Part shown: positions 1 to 5,530 of the stretch, one piece after another
Layout of the letters: every line of letters begins with the position of its first letter
How positions within the stretch are numbered: position 1 is the first letter of the stretch
Assembly: GCA_964592335.1 (NCBI GenBank)
Contig: CAZQEU010000054.1
Span: forward strand, 1 to 11,868
DNA from: CAZKUB01 sp964592335
GTDB taxonomy: Archaea > Thermoplasmatota > E2 > DHVEG-1
Direction: 5' to 3'
Length of the DNA stretch: 11,868 bases
Program-made: the position numbers and the translations under genes
Notes under the pieces: model-generated
The model's database searches: none
What the model was told of the DNA's origin: nothing
Seen by the model: only the letters and a program-made list of their open reading frames with translations

Positions 1-147
1 AAATAGCAATACTCTGTTACAACGACCATCTGTAGGTGTTGTTTGGGCCAGTTGTTCTTGTGAAACTCTTGCCATCGTGGGTGTCATCAGCATCAATGCA
101 GCAGCTAATACTGCAAAAACTATGTACATCTTCTTCTTATTTATCAT
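1..147 (-). CDS. Secreted protein, N-terminal fragment (runs off left edge)
   Basis: This is an open frame of 49 codons from an ATG at 147 down to position 1 with no stop, so only the amino end is present. It begins MINKKKMYIVFAVLAAALML, a classic Sec signal peptide: a lysine-rich n-region (residues 4-6), a hydrophobic core (about 8-22), and a plausible cleavage site after the alanine at residue 26. The mature part starts with a Gln/Thr-rich stretch and holds one cysteine at residue 43. A GTGA matching the archaeal anti-Shine-Dalgarno lies 6 nt upstream of the ATG (154-157), and a good TATA/BRE promoter lies about 55 nt upstream. An in-frame ATG at codon 7 (129) is a less likely start. The product is exported or membrane-anchored. 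The family cannot be told from this fragment. Confidence 0.72.
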   Translation of the reverse strand, partial: MINKKKMYIVFAVLAAALMLMTPTMARVSQEQLAQTTPTDGRCNRVLLF

Positions 148-200
148 AAGTCTTCACTTTTTATTACTATATTCATTTTGTTATTAATATATTATTATCA

Positions 201-220
201 TCATTTATATAGTTTTCGCC
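201..220 (-). promoter_or_regulatory. TATA/BRE promoter of the left-edge secreted protein
   Basis: On the minus strand this reads GGCGAAAACTATATAAATGA: a BRE-like CGAAAA directly followed by a TATA box, CTATATAAAT. The expected transcription start, about 25 nt downstream, falls near 182. That gives a leader of roughly 35 nt, which includes the GTGA ribosome-binding motif. The promoter lies just past the thrS stop codon, so the secreted protein probably has its own transcript. Confidence 0.6.
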
Positions 221-241
221 ACAAGATTAATTCATAACTAT

Positions 242-2125
242 TCAACCTTTAAATATTGGTCTTTTTGAAAGATGTATTGGTAGTGGCAACATGTGCTGTG
301 GATATTGTTTGGTTTTTTCAGCTATTATTTTTTGTAATTGAGAAAGACTGTACTCTTTTTCGACCCCTAATTCTTGTTTTCTGAATCTTGGTTTGAATTT
401 TTTACTTGTTTTTTCTTTGTCACCTACAACAATTATTATTGGAATCCATTCTTTCTCTGCTTTGCGTATCTTCTTTCCAACACTTTCTTCTCTGTCATCA
501 ATATCTGCTCTAACATATTGATACTCTGATAAACTGTTTAAATCCTCAATGAGTTTTTCACAAACTGATACAAATTCATCCCCCACTGGAATAAACCTTA
601 TCTGTGTTGGACAAAGCCAGAGTGGTAGCATTGGTTTTTCGCCTTTATTCATTTTAATTGCTTCTTTTTCAAGTAACGCATATATAACACGTTCAATTGC
701 ACCTGAAGGACTGCAGTGAAGTATTAGAGGATGTTTTGAAGAACCTTTCTTTTCTGTAAACGTAATATCATAGCGCTCTCCGTTTTCTATATCAATTTGA
801 TCTGTACTAAGAGCTGATGCTTTATCTGAGCTGTCTACAAAGTTAAACTCAAATTTTAAAACAAAATAAAAAATACGATCATCCCACATCTCAAGCAATA
901 TTGGTTTTCCAAGTTTTTTTACTAAATCATTTATGAACTTTTTATTTTCCTTGTAAAAGTCCTTTGTAGTCCTGAGAGCCATCTCAATATCATTATTTTC
1001 TATTCCTATGTTTTTTAAAACATTGAGGCTTAAATCAAAACGTACTTTGAACTCATCCATAGCCATATCTATATCAGATACAAGGGCATGTACATCAGGC
1101 ATGGTAAACGCACGAAGCCTGCGAAGACCAGTAAGCTCCCCTGATTGCTCTCTTCTAAACGAATATCTTGTAAGTTCATAGAGCTTGAGCGGTAAATCCT
1201 TATAGGAAATAGTTGCATCATGAGCCATCAAGAATTGTCCGAAGCAAGCAGCAAATCTAAGGAAAAAACTTCTCTTATCTGATTCTATCTGATATTGACG
1301 GGCGGGAAATCTCTGCAAATATTTTGAAAGAGTTGGATGATCCATATCATACATAATCGGTGTCTCTACCTCTAGACCACCATATTCTGCGACTTTTTTG
1401 TTTACATATTGCTCGATTAACTTTTTTATGAATCTACCCTTCGGGTAATACCTCATATTTCCACCATCAGAGGCAGGCTCATAATCAGCAATTTCTAATT
1501 TCTGCATGAGTTTAACATGTGCGGGTTCTCCTTTTACAGCACGGGATTTTTCTTTTTCATAAAATGAAAACTTTTTCAAGTTTGTATTATCTTTAAAATC
1601 GAATTTATCTATATCATAAAGCGTTCCATCTGGAGAAAGTATATGCCAGTAGGAAGACAGTTTTCTTTCCTTCTTTAAAGATTCGTTTTCCAATTCTTCT
1701 TTTTTGTCAGGAATGATTTCACGGGAAAGTTCAGACAAAGGATGACCTTTACAAGAGATTTTAAAAGCCTTGTACCATCCAAATGGCGAACGTTTGACAT
1801 TAAAATCTTTTTGAGAAAGTTCATATTCAATTTCAATTAAGATTTCCTGTGCTTTTTTAGGATTTGCAAGGTTACTAGAAAGATGTGCATAAGGATAAAG
1901 CATAATGTTTTTGACTTTCAACTGCTCTGCAGTTTTTTTGATTTCTTCTACTGTTTGTACAACTGCTTTTGATTTTGCTTTTTCATCTATTTTTTCAACA
2001 GCAGTAAAAACAGTAAGAGCTTCTTCAAATCTATCATGTTTTTTATCAATTTCTTCTGGTTTTTTGATTGCTTTGTTTTTTACTTCATATTCTATATAAT
2101 CGCTGTGTATCAGCAAGAGTTTCAT
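242..2125 (-). CDS. thrS: Threonyl-tRNA synthetase, archaeal type
   Basis: This 627-residue class II synthetase charges tRNA-Thr with threonine in the cytoplasm. It has the archaeal architecture. Residues 1-140 form the D-aminoacyl-tRNA-deacylase-like editing domain, which removes mischarged serine; it begins MKLLLIHSDYIEYEV and keeps H81 and the WYK triplet at 117-119, whose lysine is the family's key editing residue. The catalytic core spans about 200-500. It contains the three expected zinc ligands C294, H346 and H470, motif 2 around R324-E326, and motif 3 with R479. The anticodon-binding domain is about 505-610. There is no bacterial TGS domain, as expected for archaea. The ATG at 2125 has a near-consensus ribosome site GAGTTGAT five bases upstream (2131-2138). 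Length and motifs are intact. A possible structured leader lies upstream at 2230-2300. Confidence 0.97.
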   Translation of the reverse strand: MKLLLIHSDYIEYEVKNKAIKKPEEIDKKHDRFEEALTVFTAVEKIDEKAKSKAVVQTVEEIKKTAEQLKVKNIMLYPYAHLSSNLANPKKAQEILIEIEYELSQKDFNVKRSPFGWYKAFKISCKGHPLSELSREIIPDKKEELENESLKKERKLSSYWHILSPDGTLYDIDKFDFKDNTNLKKFSFYEKEKSRAVKGEPAHVKLMQKLEIADYEPASDGGNMRYYPKGRFIKKLIEQYVNKKVAEYGGLEVETPIMYDMDHPTLSKYLQRFPARQYQIESDKRSFFLRFAACFGQFLMAHDATISYKDLPLKLYELTRYSFRREQSGELTGLRRLRAFTMPDVHALVSDIDMAMDEFKVRFDLSLNVLKNIGIENNDIEMALRTTKDFYKENKKFINDLVKKLGKPILLEMWDDRIFYFVLKFEFNFVDSSDKASALSTDQIDIENGERYDITFTEKKGSSKHPLILHCSPSGAIERVIYALLEKEAIKMNKGEKPMLPLWLCPTQIRFIPVGDEFVSVCEKLIEDLNSLSEYQYVRADIDDREESVGKKIRKAEKEWIPIIIVVGDKEKTSKKFKPRFRKQELGVEKEYSLSQLQKIIAEKTKQYPQHMLPLPIHLSKRPIFKG

Positions 2126-2158
2126 AGTAAATCAACTCTGTAAAACAGATTGTTGTTA

Positions 2159-2170
2159 TTAAATATAATG
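2159..2170 (-). promoter_or_regulatory. Proximal TATA-like box for thrS
   Basis: The minus strand reads CATTATATTT at 2161-2170. A start about 25 nt downstream would fall near 2140, giving a very short leader that still includes the GAGTTGAT ribosome site at 2131-2138. No clear BRE precedes it, so it is weaker than the promoter at 2320-2338. Either or both could drive thrS. Confidence 0.35.
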
Positions 2171-2229
2171 ATTAAAAGAATTAGTTTTTTACAAACGAGT
2201 TACCTAGTCTTTTTAATAATGGGGGAGGC

Positions 2230-2300
2230 GGCGGAGGTGTTAAACACCGCAATTAAAAAAATATTTAATTGTTACACTTTGCAATCCCATCTCTCCGCCT
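2230..2300 (-). ncRNA. Candidate structured small RNA or thrS leader element
   Basis: This GC-rich island lies in an AT-rich intergenic region of 259 bp (2126-2384). Its ends pair perfectly over 7 bp: GGCGGAG (minus strand 2299-2293) with CTCCGCC (2236-2230). Inside are an 8-bp hairpin, CAATTAAA/TTTAATTG (arms 2264-2271 and 2250-2257, loop of 6), and a short GTGT/ACAC hairpin (2237-2247). A BRE/TATA promoter at 2320-2338 predicts a transcript beginning at about 2300, right at the outer stem. It does not fit a tRNA: there is no usable T arm, D arm or GGTTCRA box. C/D boxes and a clear H/ACA fold are also absent. The RNA could end nearby or run on into thrS as a ~175-nt leader. It also contains a 16-codon ORF (2290 to 2240). 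The family is not recognised. Confidence 0.42.
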
Positions 2301-2319
2301 AAATTTTGAATGTATTAAA

Positions 2320-2338
2320 CAATATAAAACAGTTTCGG
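2320..2338 (-). promoter_or_regulatory. TATA/BRE promoter in the gcvH-thrS gap
   Basis: The minus strand reads CCGAAACTGTTTTATATTG: a BRE-like CGAAAC, then a TATA box, TTTTATATT. The predicted start, about 26 nt downstream, is close to 2300. That is exactly where the GC-rich foldable element begins. The T-tract of the gcvH terminator abuts it on the upstream side, so it begins a new transcription unit. Confidence 0.55.
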
Positions 2339-2383
2339 AAAAAAATGAAAAAAGATTTTTCTCCTGTAAAACAAGGAGTGAAA
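2339..2383 (-). terminator. Terminator of the gcvT-gcvH operon
   Basis: Immediately after the gcvH stop, the minus strand forms a hairpin with arms CTCCT/AGGAG (2374-2378 and 2361-2365, loop of 8). It is extended by T/A-rich flanks with one or two mismatches. Two T runs follow, T6 (2348-2353) and T7 (2339-2345). Oligo-T tracts are the usual archaeal termination signal. The hairpin makes this look almost like a bacterial intrinsic terminator. Confidence 0.6.
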
Positions 2384-2384
2384 A

Positions 2385-2765
2385 CTAGATTAATTTTTTG
2401 TAAGCATCAACGTCAAGAAGGCTGTCGGTTTCTGATGTGTCATCCACTTCAATTTCAACAAGCCAGCCATCTTCATATGGACTACTGTTTATGGTTTCAG
2501 GTGAATCCTCAAGAGAATCATTTATTTTTTTAATCTTTCCACTAACAGGAGAATATATCTCTGATACAGATTTTACAGATTCTACAACACAGAGCTCATC
2601 ACCTTTTTTAACTTCTTTTCCAACCTCTGGAAACTCTACAAAAACAATATCTGTAAGCTCTGACTGGGCATGATCTGTGATTCCTACTTTTGCAGTGTTA
2701 TCATCCAGTTTAACCCATTCATGTGTATCAGTATATTTCAAATCATCTTTTACTTCATCACTCAT
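2385..2765 (-). CDS. gcvH: Glycine cleavage system H protein
   Basis: This is the lipoyl carrier of the glycine cleavage system. It shuttles the aminomethyl group between the P, T and L proteins in the cytoplasm. The 126-residue product (usual H-protein length) begins MSDEVKDDLKYTDTHEWVK. It carries the lipoylation motif ESVKSVSEIYSPVSG, with the modified lysine at residue 65, and ends with the conserved EDGWLVEIE segment. I place the start at the ATG at 2765 rather than the in-frame TTG nine bases upstream. A GAGTTTGAT ribosome-site-like sequence sits directly before the ATG, overlaps that TTG, and resembles the one in front of thrS. The gene lies 45 bp downstream of gcvT in the same direction, so the two are probably co-transcribed. 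P-protein and lipoylation genes are not in the window. Confidence 0.95.
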   Translation of the reverse strand: MSDEVKDDLKYTDTHEWVKLDDNTAKVGITDHAQSELTDIVFVEFPEVGKEVKKGDELCVVESVKSVSEIYSPVSGKIKKINDSLEDSPETINSSPYEDGWLVEIEVDDTSETDSLLDVDAYKKLI

Positions 2766-2810
2766 GTTTATCAAACTCTGGTATTTTCAAACTTGTTTTA
2801 AACATTTTGC

Positions 2811-3914
2811 TTAGTTTTTCTCAGCCCAATTCTTTGGGACAAATGGTGGTTTTACAACCTTTGCCTCAACAGCTCTACCCCGGATAACTATATCAAGAGT
2901 ACTATCTTTTTCACGATAATCAGAATGCACATACCCCATTGCAATTCCTTTAGAAAGACAGGGTGAAAGCGTTCCACTTGTAACAATTCCTACTTTTTTA
3001 CCATCTTTTTGGATTTCACAGCCATGACGAGGAATTCCCTTTTCCTCACATACAAGACAAGTTATCCTTTCGTAATCACCTTTTTCTTTTTGTTTAATAA
3101 GAGCATTTTTACCAACAAAATCATGATCCCAGTTTATAGCCCAGCTCATAGTAGCCTCGAGAGGCGTTCTTCCTCCTGCAAACTCATTTCCAGCAAGCAT
3201 AAAACATTTTTCAAGACGAAGAGTATCACGGGCTCCAAGCCCTATTGGTTTAATATCAAATTCTTCTCCTGCTTTCATTATTTCTTTGAATGCTTTCTCA
3301 GCATCTTTAGCATCGATATTTAACTCAAAACCAAGCTCTCCAGTATAACCTGTATGAGAGATGATGCAATTCACACCGGCTACATCAATATATTGACAAG
3401 CAAAAAACCCAATGGTTTTAAGATCTGTATCTGTAAGTTTTTGAAGGGTATCGCGGGATTTTGGACCTTGAACTGCCAGGATTACAAAATCATCTGAAAC
3501 ATTTTCTGCAGACGCGCAAATACCCTTTTCATCTGCTTTCTTATTAATCCAACCTGTAACAGTATCTGCCATACCGGCATTTGGAATCATCATGTATTTA
3601 TCACCAAGATGCATGAAAATCGTATCATCAATTATTGTTCCATCCTCACGAAGAATAGCAGTATACTGACTCTTTTTATCAGCAATACGAGAAGCATCTT
3701 CCATTGTCGTAAGAGTAACTAGTTTTTCTGCCTCTTTTCCTGAAATCCAAGTATTACTCATATGAGATACATCAAATAGTCCAACTGATTTTCTAACAGC
3801 CAAATGCTCATCTTTGATAGATGAATATTGTATAGGCATTTCAAAACCTGCAAACTCTGTAAACTTTGCTCCAAGTTCTTTTTGAATATTATATAGCGGT
3901 GATCTTTTAACCAT
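2811..3914 (-). CDS. gcvT: Glycine cleavage system T protein (aminomethyltransferase)
   Basis: This protein transfers the methylene group from aminomethyl-lipoyl H protein to tetrahydrofolate (or an archaeal pterin), releasing ammonia. The 367-residue length is typical. Visible family signatures are FAGFEMPIQY (21-30), LFDVSHM (46-52), the DD pair at 96-97 with the presumed catalytic aspartate, the folate-site segment GYTGELGFEL (189-198), LGARDTLRLE (226-235), and the C-terminal TSGTLSP and KPPFVP segments. The ATG at 3914 is preceded by a G4 run (3922-3925) that could act as a weak ribosome site. A BRE/TATA promoter lies about 35 nt upstream. gcvH follows after 45 bp. It is divergent from fibrillarin across an 89-bp shared control region. 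I see no truncation or missing key residue. Confidence 0.96.
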   Translation of the reverse strand: MVKRSPLYNIQKELGAKFTEFAGFEMPIQYSSIKDEHLAVRKSVGLFDVSHMSNTWISGKEAEKLVTLTTMEDASRIADKKSQYTAILREDGTIIDDTIFMHLGDKYMMIPNAGMADTVTGWINKKADEKGICASAENVSDDFVILAVQGPKSRDTLQKLTDTDLKTIGFFACQYIDVAGVNCIISHTGYTGELGFELNIDAKDAEKAFKEIMKAGEEFDIKPIGLGARDTLRLEKCFMLAGNEFAGGRTPLEATMSWAINWDHDFVGKNALIKQKEKGDYERITCLVCEEKGIPRHGCEIQKDGKKVGIVTSGTLSPCLSKGIAMGYVHSDYREKDSTLDIVIRGRAVEAKVVKPPFVPKNWAEKN

Positions 3915-3945
3915 AAATTTTCCCCGTCAGGTAAATATAATCTAA

Positions 3946-3960
3946 CTAATAAAAGATTTC
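3946..3960 (-). promoter_or_regulatory. Promoter of gcvT-gcvH
   Basis: The minus strand reads CGAAAT then CTTTTATTAG, a BRE-like element followed by a TATA-like box. The predicted start is near 3925, leaving a leader of about 10 nt. A second TATA-like sequence at 3932-3942 would give a leaderless message starting at the ATG, so the exact start is unresolved. Confidence 0.45.
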
Positions 3961-3980
3961 GACAAAAGATTTATCAAAAC
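3961..3980 (+). promoter_or_regulatory. Promoter of fibrillarin
   Basis: The plus strand reads GACAAAAGATTTATCAAAAC, an A-rich BRE-like segment and a TTTATC box centred at about 3973. The predicted start is near 3999, so the message would be nearly leaderless (ATG at 4004). It lies back to back with the gcvT promoter. No Shine-Dalgarno precedes the fibrillarin ATG, which fits short-leader or leaderless translation. Confidence 0.4.
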
Positions 3981-4003
3981 AAAAAATATGATAACATTAG
4001 AAG

Positions 4004-4657
4004 ATGAAAAAAACAAAAATTCCAGGAATATTTATTTTTAAAAAACAGTTCTTTACAAAAAATTCTGTAGAAGGGACTAAGGTTTACAACGAAAAAATTA
4101 TAAAAAAAAATGGTAAAGAATATCGTTCATGGAACCCATATAGAAGTAAACTGTCAGCTGCATTAAAAAACAAAATAGATTTTAAAATTCAACCAGAAGC
4201 AAATGTTTTATATTTAGGCGCGGCAACAGGTACGACAGTTAGTCATATTTCAGATATAGTTGAAAATGGAATGATTTATGCTGTTGAAAATGCACCCGTT
4301 GCAATGAAAAAACTAATAAAAAATTGTAAAAAAAGAAAAAACATAATTCCAATAAGCGAGGATGCTTTTCATCCAGAAAGATACAGTATGATTGTTTCTA
4401 AAGTAGATATTGTTTATCAGGATATTTCTCAGAGAAATCAGGCAGAGATCTTCATAAAGAACGTTGATAGGTTTCTAAAAAAAGAGGGGTTTGCTATAAT
4501 AATGGTTAAAGCTAGAAGTATCGATGTTTCACTAAAACCTAAAAAAGCATATGAACAGGTCTGCCAAGACCTTGGGGAAAAAAATTTAAAAATAAAAGAA
4601 ATTATTGATTTATCACCTTATGAAAAAGATCATGCCGCAGTTCTAATTAGTTTTTGA
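4004..4657 (+). CDS. flpA: Fibrillarin, C/D-box-guided rRNA 2'-O-methyltransferase
   Basis: Fibrillarin is the catalytic subunit of archaeal C/D box sRNPs. It methylates ribose 2'-OH groups of rRNA and tRNA with SAM, in complex with Nop5 and L7Ae. The 217-residue product matches the archaeal family over its length. The N-terminal domain ends with YRSWNPYRSKLSAAL (40-54), the SAM loop is LYLGAATGTT (69-78), E95 is in the AVEN strand, and D120 is in EDAF. The conserved strand is VDIVYQDISQ (134-143) with D140, followed by QAEIF and VKARSID (168-174) with K169. In many euryarchaea nop5 lies next to this gene; here it does not. The coding sequence is very A-rich, with a 9-A run at 4112-4120, but the frame is intact. 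Confidence 0.95.
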   Translation: MKKTKIPGIFIFKKQFFTKNSVEGTKVYNEKIIKKNGKEYRSWNPYRSKLSAALKNKIDFKIQPEANVLYLGAATGTTVSHISDIVENGMIYAVENAPVAMKKLIKNCKKRKNIIPISEDAFHPERYSMIVSKVDIVYQDISQRNQAEIFIKNVDRFLKKEGFAIIMVKARSIDVSLKPKKAYEQVCQDLGEKNLKIKEIIDLSPYEKDHAAVLISF

Positions 4658-4670
4658 ATTATTTAGGAAT

Positions 4671-4682
4671 AGTATTTATTTA
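4671..4682 (+). promoter_or_regulatory. TATA-like box before the membrane protein gene
   Basis: AGTATTTATTTAC lies in the 50-bp gap after fibrillarin. A start about 25 nt downstream would be near 4701, just before the ATG at 4708. No strong T-tract ends the fibrillarin gene, so read-through from fibrillarin is equally possible. Confidence 0.3.
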
Positions 4683-4707
4683 CTAGTTGTATTCAGAGAA
4701 TGAATTT

Positions 4708-5406
4708 ATGAAATTATCAGATAAAACTGTAAGATTTACAAAATTTTTCTTTCCTTTTATTCTAGGTTTTGGAGTATTTGGTATATGGTGGATTTTAAAT
4801 GATACAATCCGTATTATATGGCCATTGATAACAGCATATTTTTTCCCTCCTTTTGGTAAAGAAACAATTATTCCTCTTGGGATTGGTGTTTTAAAAGAAG
4901 GTCTTACCATTCCTTTTTTAAATATTCATGTTGAGCCAGTATCAGTTGAACCGTTATCTATCGCTTTTGCCATTGCATTTGTTGATATTGTTGTAGCCTT
5001 GTTTCTTGTCTGGAATTATGATTTTGCAAAAAAAATACCAGTTATTGGTAATTTTATACAAAAAGTTGAAAAAATCGGGAAAAACAGTGAGGAAAAATAT
5101 GCATGGATTAAACCCTTGCGTTTTATAGGTATTATTTTGTTTGTGATGGTCCCCTTTCAGGGTTCAGGTGGTCTAGTTGGCTCAATTGTAGGACGTCTTA
5201 TTGGTATGAAACCATCCCATACTTTTTATGCAATATCAATTGGTGCTGTGACAGGTTGCTTGTTGATTGCTTATTTTACAGATGTGATTATTTCTCTTTT
5301 CAAAACAAATCTTTTGCAGGCTTTGTTGGTTTTAATAATCGTATTTGTAGTTGGGATAATGTTTTTTATCAATCGTAAAAATAAAAAGAAAAACTTGTCT
5401 AAATAA
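4708..5406 (+). CDS. Polytopic membrane protein, small multidrug export family-like (COG2426/PF06695 type)
   Basis: This 232-residue integral membrane protein has about six hydrophobic segments (roughly 12-30, 34-48, 83-103, 138-160, 173-195, 200-221) and a lysine-rich C-terminal tail. Two segments resemble the 'putative small multi-drug export' family. One is GKETIIPLGIG (50-60), matching the family's (E)xxxIPLGI motif. The other is VPFQGSGGLVGSIVGRLIGM (148-167), where the family has PxPGTGxxxG before a helix, followed by a GxxxG-rich helix. The family name is historical and the substrate is unknown. I chose the ATG at 4708. A TTG at 4687 would add seven polar residues, but GAGAATGA at 4696-4703 suits the ATG. 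It lies 50 bp after fibrillarin, and I see no functional link. Confidence 0.68.
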   Translation: MKLSDKTVRFTKFFFPFILGFGVFGIWWILNDTIRIIWPLITAYFFPPFGKETIIPLGIGVLKEGLTIPFLNIHVEPVSVEPLSIAFAIAFVDIVVALFLVWNYDFAKKIPVIGNFIQKVEKIGKNSEEKYAWIKPLRFIGIILFVMVPFQGSGGLVGSIVGRLIGMKPSHTFYAISIGAVTGCLLIAYFTDVIISLFKTNLLQALLVLIIVFVVGIMFFINRKNKKKNLSK

Positions 5407-5410
5407 ACAT

Positions 5411-5470
5411 TTTGATAATATTTGCACAATAGCTCTTTTTTTGGATAATGTTTGTACAATATCCTTTTTA
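5411..5470 (+). repeat. Imperfect 30-bp tandem repeat with palindromic core
   Basis: Two adjacent 30-bp units, 5411-5440 and 5441-5470, agree at 23 of 30 positions by eye. The conserved part is GATAAT(A/G)TTTG(C/T)ACAATA. In the second unit it contains the perfect palindrome TTGTACAA, which in the first unit is TTGCACAA. The repeats sit immediately upstream of the TATA box of the large surface protein. The 30-bp period would place both cores on the same DNA face, as expected for paired operators. Unit 1 also ends in the T7 tract of the upstream gene. Confidence 0.6.
5436..5442 (+). terminator. T-tract terminator after the membrane protein gene
   Basis: A T7 run lies 30 bp past the stop at 5406. 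A T5 run follows at 5465-5469. There is no stable GC hairpin, which is normal for archaeal oligo-T termination. Confidence 0.4.
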
Positions 5471-5492
5471 TATAATAAGTTATAAATATATT
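5465..5492 (+). promoter_or_regulatory. Promoter of the large surface protein
   Basis: There are two candidate TATA boxes: TTTTTATATAAT (5465-5476) and TATAAATATATT (5481-5492). The expected starts are about 5497 and 5512, giving leaders of 15-35 nt to the ATG at 5531. The upstream tandem repeat at 5411-5470 overlaps the first box, so a repressor or activator bound there could control this promoter. Confidence 0.5.
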
Positions 5493-5530
5493 ACTATAAG
5501 ATAAAAATACCTTTAATGGAAGAAGTACAT

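Noticed and set aside
2230..2300. A tRNA gene, because of the perfect 7-bp terminal stem and 70-nt length
   Set aside because: On either strand the 17 nt before the 3' arm cannot form a T stem and loop. There is no GGTTCRA box, no D-arm G18-G19, and no proper anticodon arm.
2306..2673. Rightward open frames of 75 and 78 codons opposite gcvH
   Set aside because: They lie antisense to a clear H-protein gene, have no recognisable content and no promoter, and are opposite-strand shadows.
3009..3323. Rightward 104-codon frame inside gcvT
   Set aside because: The phenylalanine/serine-rich translation is typical of the antisense of an AT-rich gene, and gcvT is intact across it.
4112..4120. A9 homopolymer in fibrillarin as a programmed frameshift or sequencing error
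   Set aside because: The frame is continuous and all fibrillarin motifs on both sides are in register, so no shift is needed.
4687..4707. TTG start for the six-helix membrane protein, adding MYSENEF
   Set aside because: The ATG at 4708 has a better-placed ribosome-site-like GAGAATGA. The extension is short and polar, and a transcription start near 4701 would exclude it.
5516..5530. Upstream ATG (MEEVH) as the start of the surface protein
   Set aside because: It adds two acidic residues ahead of the signal peptide and lacks a ribosome site, whereas the ATG at 5531 is preceded by GGAAGAA and gives a positively charged n-region.
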